Shown here: one piece after another, positions 27,027 to 35,267 of the stretch
How positions within the stretch are numbered: the first letter of the stretch is position 1
How the letters are laid out: each line of letters begins with the position of its first letter
DNA from: Deltaproteobacteria bacterium
GTDB lineage: Bacteria; Desulfobacterota; Desulfarculia; Adiutricales; Adiutricaceae
DNA length: 38,750 bases
NCBI GenBank assembly: GCA_031269485.1
Contig: JAISZC010000097.1
Location: 1-38,750 of the forward strand
Reading direction: 5' to 3'
Translations under genes and position numbers: made by a program
Notes under the pieces: generated by a model
The model's database searches: none
What the model was told of the DNA's origin: nothing
What the model saw: only the letters and a program-made list of their open reading frames with translations

Positions 27027-29525
27027 ATGGGTTTTTTTTCAAAATTTTGGGGCAAAAAAGTTTCCTCAGCGCCTCCGGAAGGGAGTCCCGCAACTCTCGA
27101 CGGCGTCGGGGCCGACGGCGCTCCTCCGTTCGGCTCGTTGACCCTCGAAGAGCCCCTGGAACGCCTGGGGCCGGAGATTCAAGGCCCGGACGAGGACGCA
27201 TTGCTCTCCCCGGACGAGGCCGGCTTGGCGGCGGGATCCGCCGAAGACTTCAACCCCGTTGACGCGGCGGTTGAAGAGGAGCGGACCTTCGAGCGGGCCG
27301 CCGCTTTGACTTTGGCGTCTTCGGAATCCTCGGCGTCTTCGGAGTCCTTGGAGATCGCGGCCTTTTCGGAGGCCGCAGAGCCGTCGTCGACCGCCGAAGA
27401 CCTCGACGCGCAAGACCAGGGCGATGGATCCGCGCCCCAAGAGTCCCAAGAGTCCCAAGAGTCTCCGGCCGAAAGCGGCCAGACCCCGGAAGGCAAGTCG
27501 GCCGCTTCGTTGAATGACATCGAAGCGCTGCTTTTGAACGATCTCGACAACTTGCTGGGCGACGATTTGCTGGCCTCCGCGGCGCCGCCGCATGATGGCG
27601 CGTCTGCGTCGTCTTCCGAGGCGGATCTGGCGGGCGGCGAAAGCCGTTTCGTCGACGGCCCTTCGGAAGCCGACGATCCGTCCCGCTGGCCCTCCCCTCC
27701 GGAAGATGGCAGCGATCTGGCCCAACTGCGCCGTTTGCTGATGGATCGCGAGCTGACCCAGCTCTCCTACTTCGGCAAGCTCGTCACTGATCCTGGCCGC
27801 CAAGCCCACGCCCTCAGCCAAGTCGTCACCGAAGCGCTGTTGCTGCGCACCCGACGCGACGACAAGCTCAACACCGTCTTGGCCCCGACGGTGGAACGCA
27901 TTGTCACCTCCTCCGTTCGGCGCAACCCCGACGCCTTTGCCAGCCAGATCTTTCCCGTCATCGGCCCGGCCATCAGACGCTCAATTTCCGAGACGTTCGT
28001 CTCGATGCTCCAAAGCTTCAACAGCATGCTCGAAAAGAGCCTGTCGTTCAAAGGTCTGATGTGGCGGCTGGAGGCCTTGAGGGTCCGCAAGCCCTTCAGC
28101 GAGATAGTCTTTCTTCACACGTTGCTGTACCACGTCGAAGAAATTTATCTAATTCACGCCGAGACCGGCCTGGTGCTGCAGCACTTGGTCTCAGAAGGCG
28201 GCGAGAGTCGAGACGCCGATCTGGTGGCCGGCATGTTCACCGCCATCCAGGAGTTCGTCCGTGACAGCTTTTCCGGCGCCGGCGGCGAAAACTTAGAAAA
28301 TTTGCGCTTGGGCGAACGCTCGATATTTTTGCGCCGCACCGAAATGGTCTATTTGGCCTGCGTCGTGCGCGGCAATCCGCCGGCCACCTTGCCTCAGGAC
28401 CTTCAGGAAGCCTTGGAGCTCATGGTGGTCGACTGCGCCGAAGATTTGGACGCCTTCAAGGGCCATGTTGAACCATTCGTCAAGTGTCGCCGATATTTTG
28501 AAGATTTTTTGCAGGTCCGCTATCAGGAAAAGCCCAAAAAACTGCCGTTGGCGGTGCGTCTGCTGCCGGCGGCCGCCGTCTTCGCCGCCTTGTTCTGGCT
28601 GTCCGCCACGACGTACAACCATCGCCGCGATTTGGCCCTGGCCGCGCGTCAGGCCGCCATGGCGGCCGAGCTGGCCCAGGCCCAAGAAAACTCCTTGCTG
28701 CTCGACCGCCGTAAAGTCGATCGGGCGCTCGAGCTGTTGCGCCAAGAACCGGGGCTGGTGCCCGCCAGGGCGGCCCTGAACAGCCGGTCGGTCTGGGAGG
28801 TGATCATCTTGCGGGACAGTCTGGCCAAAGATCCGACCGCAATACTCGTCGACGAAGGCGGCCTCAATCCTGCGCGCCTGACGGTCATCAACCGGCCCTA
28901 CGTCTCATTGGACGAAGACATCGTCGAGAAGCGGGTGGAGACGACCATCCGTCCTCTGAGCACGGTGACGATGGATTTTCAGGGCGAGACGGGGCTGCTG
29001 ATCTTGCGGGGCTCGGCGCCCATGGGCTGGATTCTGTCGGTGCGGGAGCGGGCCATGACCATCCCGGGGGTGCTGGAGCTGGACACGACCTTGCTGCAGG
29101 ATCCCAGGAGCATGGAGATGGAGTCCTTGATTGCGTCCATCAACGGGTTGATCATCCACTTTCCGACCAACAAGGCCGAGCCGGTGCCCGAGGACTTGCC
29201 GGCCCTCAACATGGCGGTGAACAATTTGGTGGCGCTCGAGCGGCTGGCGACGGAAATGCAGATGAGCGTCAACTTGGTCATCTTCGGCTTGGCCGACGCC
29301 ACCGGGCAGGACCGCCGCAACTACGAGCTCTCCGAGCAGCGGACCAAGACCGTGGCCGCCATGCTCTACGCCCGCGGCTGCAGCATTCCCATCGCCAACT
29401 ACGGCCTGGGCAGCCAGTTCTCGGCCCAATCCGAAGAAGGCGGGCCTCTTGAGGATCCGGAAAGCCGTCGCATCGAGCTCAGGGTCCGCCTGTCCCAAGG
29501 CGGCTTCCGGGCGACCGAGGAATGA
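27027..29525 (+). CDS. OmpA-family membrane protein with putative roadblock/longin-like and BON-like regions
   Basis: Acidic N-terminus; 'SFNSMLEKSLSFKGLMWRLEALRVRKPFSEIVFLHTLLYHVEEIYLIHAETGLVLQHLV...DADLVAGMFTAIQEFVRDSF'; TM 'LPLAVRLLPAAAVFAALFWLSATTY'; C-terminal OmpA 'VIFGLADATGQDRRNYELSEQRTKTVAAMLYARG'. ATG at 27027 preferred over 26892. Confidence 0.88.
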   Translation: MGFFSKFWGKKVSSAPPEGSPATLDGVGADGAPPFGSLTLEEPLERLGPEIQGPDEDALLSPDEAGLAAGSAEDFNPVDAAVEEERTFERAAALTLASSESSASSESLEIAAFSEAAEPSSTAEDLDAQDQGDGSAPQESQESQESPAESGQTPEGKSAASLNDIEALLLNDLDNLLGDDLLASAAPPHDGASASSSEADLAGGESRFVDGPSEADDPSRWPSPPEDGSDLAQLRRLLMDRELTQLSYFGKLVTDPGRQAHALSQVVTEALLLRTRRDDKLNTVLAPTVERIVTSSVRRNPDAFASQIFPVIGPAIRRSISETFVSMLQSFNSMLEKSLSFKGLMWRLEALRVRKPFSEIVFLHTLLYHVEEIYLIHAETGLVLQHLVSEGGESRDADLVAGMFTAIQEFVRDSFSGAGGENLENLRLGERSIFLRRTEMVYLACVVRGNPPATLPQDLQEALELMVVDCAEDLDAFKGHVEPFVKCRRYFEDFLQVRYQEKPKKLPLAVRLLPAAAVFAALFWLSATTYNHRRDLALAARQAAMAAELAQAQENSLLLDRRKVDRALELLRQEPGLVPARAALNSRSVWEVIILRDSLAKDPTAILVDEGGLNPARLTVINRPYVSLDEDIVEKRVETTIRPLSTVTMDFQGETGLLILRGSAPMGWILSVRERAMTIPGVLELDTTLLQDPRSMEMESLIASINGLIIHFPTNKAEPVPEDLPALNMAVNNLVALERLATEMQMSVNLVIFGLADATGQDRRNYELSEQRTKTVAAMLYARGCSIPIANYGLGSQFSAQSEEGGPLEDPESRRIELRVRLSQGGFRATEE
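27437..27463 (+). repeat. Three perfect 9-bp tandem repeats (CCAAGAGTC)
   Basis: Read directly; encodes QESQESQES in the acidic N-terminal region of the OmpA-family protein. Confidence 0.95.
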
Positions 29526-29874
29526 GGCCTGGCCGACGGGCGCAAAAAGTCTTATTAACGCTGGACTTTGGCGGATTCGTGGGTTAAAATTGCTCACCAT
29601 TGGCGTCGCCGCCGGCGGACGGAAAATGTCCCGGCCCCGCGCGCCGCCGCGCGGCCCGGCCTCCGCCCCAAGGCGCCTTTCGGCGATGGTTGTCGCCTTG
29701 CTTTTCAGCCCAGCCGGCCTCAACGCCTGAATCGCGCGCGGTTCGCCTTTGGAAGATTGTCGCCCGGGCCATGACGGCAGGGCTCAAGAACCGACATTGT
29801 CACGACGTCGACTCTCCGACGGCGAATCGCCGCCGGACGGACCCCCGCCGCCGTGGGCTTATTGGTAATTTCTT

Positions 29875-30375
29875 ATGATAAATAAAAAAATATGTATGCT
29901 AGGTTCATTTTCAGTCGGGAAAACTGCCTTAGTTAGGCAATACGTTAATTCTATTTTTTCTGATACCTATCTTTCGACTGTCGGGGTTAAAATTAGTAAA
30001 AAAACTATACATATTAAAGATGAAGAGATGAATTTATTGTTATGGGATATGGAAGGGCAAGATAACTATAGCCTGGTCAATATGTCTTATTTGCGTGGGG
30101 CTCATGGTCTTTTGTTTGTAGTTGACGGTACTAGAGGAGAAACACTGGCTGTTTCGCTTAAACTCAGAGTCGAATCCATGAAAATTCTTGGATCGGGGAT
30201 TCCTAGTATTTTTATTATAAATAAAGCAGACCTTGAATCGGAATGGGAAATCACAGAAAAAGTTTTAGCCTCCTTAGAGGCTAAAGGTGTAACCATTTAT
30301 AAGACTAGTGCTAAAACGGGCTTGAATGTTGAAAAAATTTTTGCTGTTCTAGCTGAATCTATGTTGGATAAATAA
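29875..30375 (+). CDS. Rab/Ras-like small GTPase
   Basis: G1 'GSFSVGKTAL', G2 Thr in 'YLSTVGVK', G3 'WDMEGQD', G4 'NKAD', G5 'TSAK'; 166 aa, no lipidation Cys at the C-terminus. Strongly AT-rich. Confidence 0.95.
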   Translation: MINKKICMLGSFSVGKTALVRQYVNSIFSDTYLSTVGVKISKKTIHIKDEEMNLLLWDMEGQDNYSLVNMSYLRGAHGLLFVVDGTRGETLAVSLKLRVESMKILGSGIPSIFIINKADLESEWEITEKVLASLEAKGVTIYKTSAKTGLNVEKIFAVLAESMLDK

Positions 30376-30528
30376 ACTAATTTAACATTTAATAAAAATA
30401 AAAGTATTCAAAACGTTTGGAGCTGTCCAGGCCGTGAAAAAAACTCAAAAAAAGCTCGACGTTCATGGAGTCCACCCAGGACCTCAGGCGCCGCCGCCCG
30501 GCAGTTCGTTTGAGCACGGAAAAGGTCA

Positions 30529-31596
30529 ATGCACGAGAAGAAGACTGCCCTGCTGAGCGACGCGCCCGCTCGCAAGGACGCCGAAGACCGACGCGGCGGC
30601 GACGTCGCTGATGAAGCTCTCGCCCTACGTTTTCTTTGCAGCATGGAGTTCGCGTTGCTGAGGCGCCTCAAGCCCATGTTCTACGAGCTTTACGGCTTGG
30701 CGCCAGATTTTTACTCCAAGTTTTTCCCCCCCGAGCCCGACGGCGCGCCCTGCCGCGCGCCTTGGGAGCACTCCTCGATGCTGGAGTTTTTTCTCTTGGA
30801 CGCGGAGGAGTTTTTCGACCGCTCGCCCAAGCCCGGCGACAAGGTCAACTCGGGGATTTGGCTGGAATCCAACGACAAAACCGGCGATGAGTTGCCGCTG
30901 GTGGCCAAGGCCGTGCAGCTGCACTCCGATCAGCTGATCACCATTCAAGTCATTCAGGAAGAATATGCCGAGCGGGTGCGCATCTTGCGCAAGGCCCGGA
31001 TGGAGCTGGTCGAACGCCGAAAAATATTCAACGCGCTGAACTCCTTCAAGAAGAAGGCCCTGTACGACGCCATGACCAAGCTCTACAACCGGGGCAGCTT
31101 CATGGAGATTCTGCAGGATCAGGTGGAGAAGTACGGCGCCTACACGCCCGCCATGGCCTTGTTCATGATCGACGTCGACAATTTTAAAAAGGTCAACGAC
31201 ACCTTGGGCCATCTGGTGGGCGATTCGGTTTTGGTGCAAGTGTCGGAGATTTTAATAAACTCCTTGCGCAAGAACGATTTTCCGGCCCGCTACGGCGGCG
31301 ACGAGTTCGCCGTGGTGGCCCCCGACACCAACGCGGAGCAGTCCAGCAAGCTGGCCGAAAAACTCAGGCACCGCATTCAGGCCCACAACTTCAACACCGG
31401 CGAAATTCCCGTGACCATCAGCGTGGGCTGCACGACCTACCGCACCGGGGAGAGCATCCAGAACTTCATCCGTCGGGCCGACAAGGCCCTTTACGAAGCC
31501 AAGCAGCTGGGCCGCAACGTGGCCTGCTTCAGGGATCCCTGGCTCATCGACGACGAGGAGCTCTCGCCGGCCGCCCCCGTGGAGCGGGGGGCCTGA
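30529..31596 (+). CDS. Diguanylate cyclase (GGDEF) with uncharacterised N-terminal sensor-like domain
   Basis: 'ALYDAMTKLYNRGSFMEIL', 'FMIDVDNFKKVNDTLGHLVGDSVL', 'RKNDFPARYGGDEFAVVA' (I-site RxxD five residues before GGDEF), 'RRADKALYEAKQLGRN'. Confidence 0.95.
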   Translation: MHEKKTALLSDAPARKDAEDRRGGDVADEALALRFLCSMEFALLRRLKPMFYELYGLAPDFYSKFFPPEPDGAPCRAPWEHSSMLEFFLLDAEEFFDRSPKPGDKVNSGIWLESNDKTGDELPLVAKAVQLHSDQLITIQVIQEEYAERVRILRKARMELVERRKIFNALNSFKKKALYDAMTKLYNRGSFMEILQDQVEKYGAYTPAMALFMIDVDNFKKVNDTLGHLVGDSVLVQVSEILINSLRKNDFPARYGGDEFAVVAPDTNAEQSSKLAEKLRHRIQAHNFNTGEIPVTISVGCTTYRTGESIQNFIRRADKALYEAKQLGRNVACFRDPWLIDDEELSPAAPVERGA

Positions 31597-31697
31597 GAGA
31601 CAGGGCGGCCGGAAAGCGGGCGGTTTTTTCGCCGGCTGGCCAGCGCTCTTTTTTTCAAGACCCCAGTCGGGTTTTCGCGTCAGCCCCGCACGAAGCC

Positions 31698-31741
31698 CTT
31701 GACCCGCCCTTGATCCGCTCTTGACCCGTTCTTGATCCGCC
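31698..31741. repeat. Four 11-bp tandem repeats (CTTGAYCCGYY)
   Basis: cttgacccgcc/cttgatccgct/cttgacccgtt/cttgatccgcc. Confidence 0.9.
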
Positions 31742-32013
31742 CTGGAGCTGACGTCGGCCGACGCGACCGAAGGTCGCCGTCCCGAACGGATCCCGCCTTT
31801 TTTCAACCTAACGCCAGAAGTCGCGCCCTGTCCTTGGGGCCGGCTCCGGCGCTCCGGCTCTCGCCAAAACGCCAAACCCGCTTGACGCGGCTTCAGAACT
31901 CGCGCGCCTGGCTTGGGGGCATTTTTTATTGCCTGTTCGTGACTCCCGCCCGCCTTGTCCCCAAATTTTTTCGCCAGAGGTCCAGCGCGTCGCGCCCGCG
32001 GCACGCATCCCCG

Positions 32014-32051
32014 CGCAGCGTTGAGTCGCAGCGTTGAGTCGCAGCGTTGAG
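32014..32051. repeat. Three 13-bp tandem repeats (CGCAGCGTTGAGT)
   Basis: Two full perfect copies plus 12 nt of a third. Confidence 0.95.
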
Positions 32052-32876
32052 GCGACCTTCCTGGCCTCGCCCCGGAACCGAACGGCGCTCGCGTCGATTG
32101 GCGGCCGCTTCGGAAGAAGGGGAGCGTGAGGATCATCCTCCGCCGAGACTCCTCCTCGCCCACGCGGTCGACGACCTGCGCCGCTCGGGGGACGCGCTTG
32201 ACGTCGGGCGCCAGGCCCTCCTCGACCCTCGGGACGGTCGGGCGATCCTCTCCCCGGGCCCCGGATTGCCCGCCTGGCGCCTCATGGCGTCCTGCGTCCC
32301 GGCCAGCCTTGGGCGTTTGCCGGGCCCTCAGGCGCACGCGGAGCTCTTCGGGGGGAAGCTTGAAAACCGCGGCGCGCCGCGAGGCGCAGTCCCGGGTGAC
32401 CTTGGTTCTCGGGGCCTCGAGGATCTTAGCGGGTCTCCCGGCTCGCATCGACGGACGTCGCCAGCCGCGAGGCCGCGCGCGGCCGAGACCGGGAAACGGA
32501 CCGCCTGAGGGCGGCGGGGAAGCAATTTCCTTTGACGAGCTTCGGGCCGCCTGCGGGCCGTCGGATTTCGTCTGGGCGAAGGACGGAGTCTTGCTTGTCG
32601 CCAACTTGGCGAAAAGGGACGGCGGGCTTTGCACGCCGAAGGAGCGCCTCCTGCGCGGCGTCCAGCGGGAGAGCTTGCTCGCCTCAGGGCGGGTCAAGGC
32701 GCGGCGCCTTGAGCCCTGGGAATTTGGAGGCTAAAGTTTTTTTCGTCAACGCCAGGCTGGAGGAAGAGGTCTCGGCGCCGACGGAGAGGAGCCTTCCGTT
32801 CTGGAGGCCAGCCCAGGACCGTCGCCGGTCGCCTGGGAGCCGCGACGCCGCCCGCCGAGGCCTAGGCGCAAGGCCG

Positions 32877-35267
32877 TCATGAGGAGGACGCCGGCCGCTT
32901 GGCGTCTTGGCCCGCCGTTTCGGCCTCCCTTTCGGCCGTCAATGAGACGGGGCCTGACGTGGACGGCCGGTCGGGGCCGGTCGTCTTCTTCTTCGGGGTC
33001 CGCCGGGCCGGACGGCTGTCCGCCGGACTCTTCCGAGCGCCCGCGGACATGGCCTCCGCCGCGGCGCCGCCTTCGAGCCCGCCCGCCAGGCCGTCGGACG
33101 CCTCCGCGCTGGCCAAGCCGTCCTGCTGGCCTTCTCGGGCCAGGGCGGCCGCCTCTCGCGCCACCCGTCGGCTGAAGTCGGGCGGCCAGTCGGCCCGCCG
33201 CGCCCAGAGAGCTTCAGCCAGCTCCAAGGCTTGGGGCAAGAGGTCCAGCTGCCCGGGCAGCTTGGCGAACTTGAAAAGCGGCCAGCCGCTTTGCCGCAGG
33301 CCCAGCTCCTGGCCGGGGCCGCGCAGCTTAAGGTCTAGCTCGGCCAAGGCCAGGCCGTCGTCTTCGTCCTCGAGGGCGGCCAGGCGCGCCAAGGCCGCCG
33401 GGTCGCCGGTCGCCGCCAGCATGAGGAAAACTCCTTGGCCTCCGCCGCGGCCCACCCGCCCTCTGAGCTGGTGGAGCTGCGCCAGACCGAAGTTTTCCGC
33501 TCCTTCGACCAGCATGACGTTGGCGGCCGGAACGTCGACGCCCACCTCGACGATGGTGGTCGACACCAGCGCCCGCAGCTCCCCGGACCGAAAGCGGTCC
33601 ATGACGGCGTCCCGCCGTTCGGCCGAAAGGCGCCCATGGATCAGCCCCAGCCGCGGGAGCAAGGTCTGCAGGGCCCGGGCCGCGCCGAGCGCGTCGGGGC
33701 GGCCGCCCGCCCCGGCGGGCTCGCCTGCGCCGCGGGCCTGGTCCTTGGCCCGAGGGCCGCTCCGAGCGTCGGCGTCTTTGTCCTCGCGGTCCTCGTCCTC
33801 GCCGATGCGGGGGCAGACCACGAAGCCCTGCTCGCCGCCCAGGACCAGCTCGGCGAAGAGCCGGCGGCCTTCCTCGGCCCGGTCGGGGGCGAACAAGACG
33901 GTTTTCGGACGTCGGCGGCCGGGGAGAGCCCCGCGCATGACGGTGAGCTCCAAATCGCCGTAGAGCACCGCCGCCAGGCTGCGGGGTATGGGCGTCGCCG
34001 ACAGGCACAGCATGGCGGCTTGGGGGTTGTTGAGGCGCAAGGCCGCCCGCTGCTTGACGCCGAAGCGCTGCTGCTCGTCGATCACCGCCAGGGCCAGATC
34101 GCCGAAGACGGCCTTGGGCGAGGCCAGAGCCTGGGTGCCCACGGCCAGCAGAGGCTCGCCGGAGGCCAAGGCGGCCAAGGCTTCTCGCCGTTCCCGGGCG
34201 CTTTGGGCGCCGACCAGCAAAACCGTCCGGCGGCCGTTCCCCAGCCGGCTGAAAACCTCAAAATGCTGGCGGGCCAGCAGATCAGCGGGGGTCATCACGG
34301 CCGCCTGCCGGCCCTGGTCGAGGACGGCGCGTATGGCCGCGGCGGCCACCGCCGTCTTGCCGCAGCCGACTTCGCCTTGCAGCAGGCGGCTCATGGGCCG
34401 GGGACCGGCCAGATCGCGAACGATTTCCTCCGTCGCGCGTCTTTGCTCCGGACTGGGCTCGAAAGGCGACTGTCGCCAAAAGCGCTCGGCCGAAGCCAAG
34501 GCGTCGGCCGTCCAGTCGAGCTCGACGTCGCGGGCGGCCGCTTGCTGCTCGGCCCGCAGCCAGCTCAGCGTCAGCCGCCAGCAAAGAAGCTCATGCAGCC
34601 CCAAGGTCCGCCAGCTGCGGCTCTCCTTGGGGCGCGGCAGCGGCCCCTGGGCGTCCGCGGGCGGCCGGTGGACGATCGACAGCAGCTTGACCGGATCCGT
34701 CAGCTGGCGCTCGGCGAGCCACTCCGGCGGGAGCGCCGGCGGGCAATCGTCCAGCAGCCGGGCCGCCTGCTGGGTCGCCACGCGCCGCCAGCCGGCCGAA
34801 AGACGGCCGACGGGGTCGTAGACCGGCGTGACCCCCGGCGGGGCCGCGGAGTCGAGCGAGCGCAGCTCGGGGTGGGTGAAGGTGGGCCGGCCGTCGCGCA
34901 GACGGCACAGACCGAAGGCCTCCACCTGGCGGCCGTCGTAGACCGCGTTTCGGAGCCGCGCCAGGCCGTTGAACCACCACAAGAGGGCCGAGGCGGTGCC
35001 GTCGTCGAGCTCGGCGCGCAGCCAGCGGCCGCCGCGATCCCACGTGACGCGTTGCAGCCGGCCGCAAAAGACCAGCTCTTGGCCGTCGACGGCCTCGGCC
35101 AGCTCGACGAGGCTGCGGCGGTCCTGGTAGCGCCGGGGCGGCGCGGTCAGCAGATCGCCGCAGACCTCGAAGCCGTGGGCCCTCAGTTCTGACGCGCGAG
35201 CCGGACCCAGCCCGGGGAGCTTGCAGAGGGGCCAAGCGAAGGCCGGATGGTCGGGCCAGGGAATCAT
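32877..35267 (-). CDS. recG: ATP-dependent DNA helicase RecG
   Basis: 'MSRLLQGEVGCGKTAVAAAAI', 'LAVIDEQQRFGVKQRAALR', 'MLCLSATPIPRSLAAVLYGDLELTVM', 'LIHGRLSAERRDAVMDRFRSGELRALVSTTIVEVGVDVPAANVMLVEGAENFGLAQLHQLRGRVGRG'. ATG at 35267. Upstream part of the supplied ORF is antisense-phase pbpC. Confidence 0.95.
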   Translation of the reverse strand: MIPWPDHPAFAWPLCKLPGLGPARASELRAHGFEVCGDLLTAPPRRYQDRRSLVELAEAVDGQELVFCGRLQRVTWDRGGRWLRAELDDGTASALLWWFNGLARLRNAVYDGRQVEAFGLCRLRDGRPTFTHPELRSLDSAAPPGVTPVYDPVGRLSAGWRRVATQQAARLLDDCPPALPPEWLAERQLTDPVKLLSIVHRPPADAQGPLPRPKESRSWRTLGLHELLCWRLTLSWLRAEQQAAARDVELDWTADALASAERFWRQSPFEPSPEQRRATEEIVRDLAGPRPMSRLLQGEVGCGKTAVAAAAIRAVLDQGRQAAVMTPADLLARQHFEVFSRLGNGRRTVLLVGAQSARERREALAALASGEPLLAVGTQALASPKAVFGDLALAVIDEQQRFGVKQRAALRLNNPQAAMLCLSATPIPRSLAAVLYGDLELTVMRGALPGRRRPKTVLFAPDRAEEGRRLFAELVLGGEQGFVVCPRIGEDEDREDKDADARSGPRAKDQARGAGEPAGAGGRPDALGAARALQTLLPRLGLIHGRLSAERRDAVMDRFRSGELRALVSTTIVEVGVDVPAANVMLVEGAENFGLAQLHQLRGRVGRGGGQGVFLMLAATGDPAALARLAALEDEDDGLALAELDLKLRGPGQELGLRQSGWPLFKFAKLPGQLDLLPQALELAEALWARRADWPPDFSRRVAREAAALAREGQQDGLASAEASDGLAGGLEGGAAAEAMSAGARKSPADSRPARRTPKKKTTGPDRPSTSGPVSLTAEREAETAGQDAKRPASSS

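Noticed and set aside
31252-32697. 481-aa minus-strand ORF in the gap after the diguanylate cyclase
   Set aside because: Basic low-complexity translation overlapping the GGDEF gene 3' end; no motif, and competing ORFs on both strands.
33435-35192. 585-aa plus-strand ORF
   Set aside because: Antisense to recG; no motifs.
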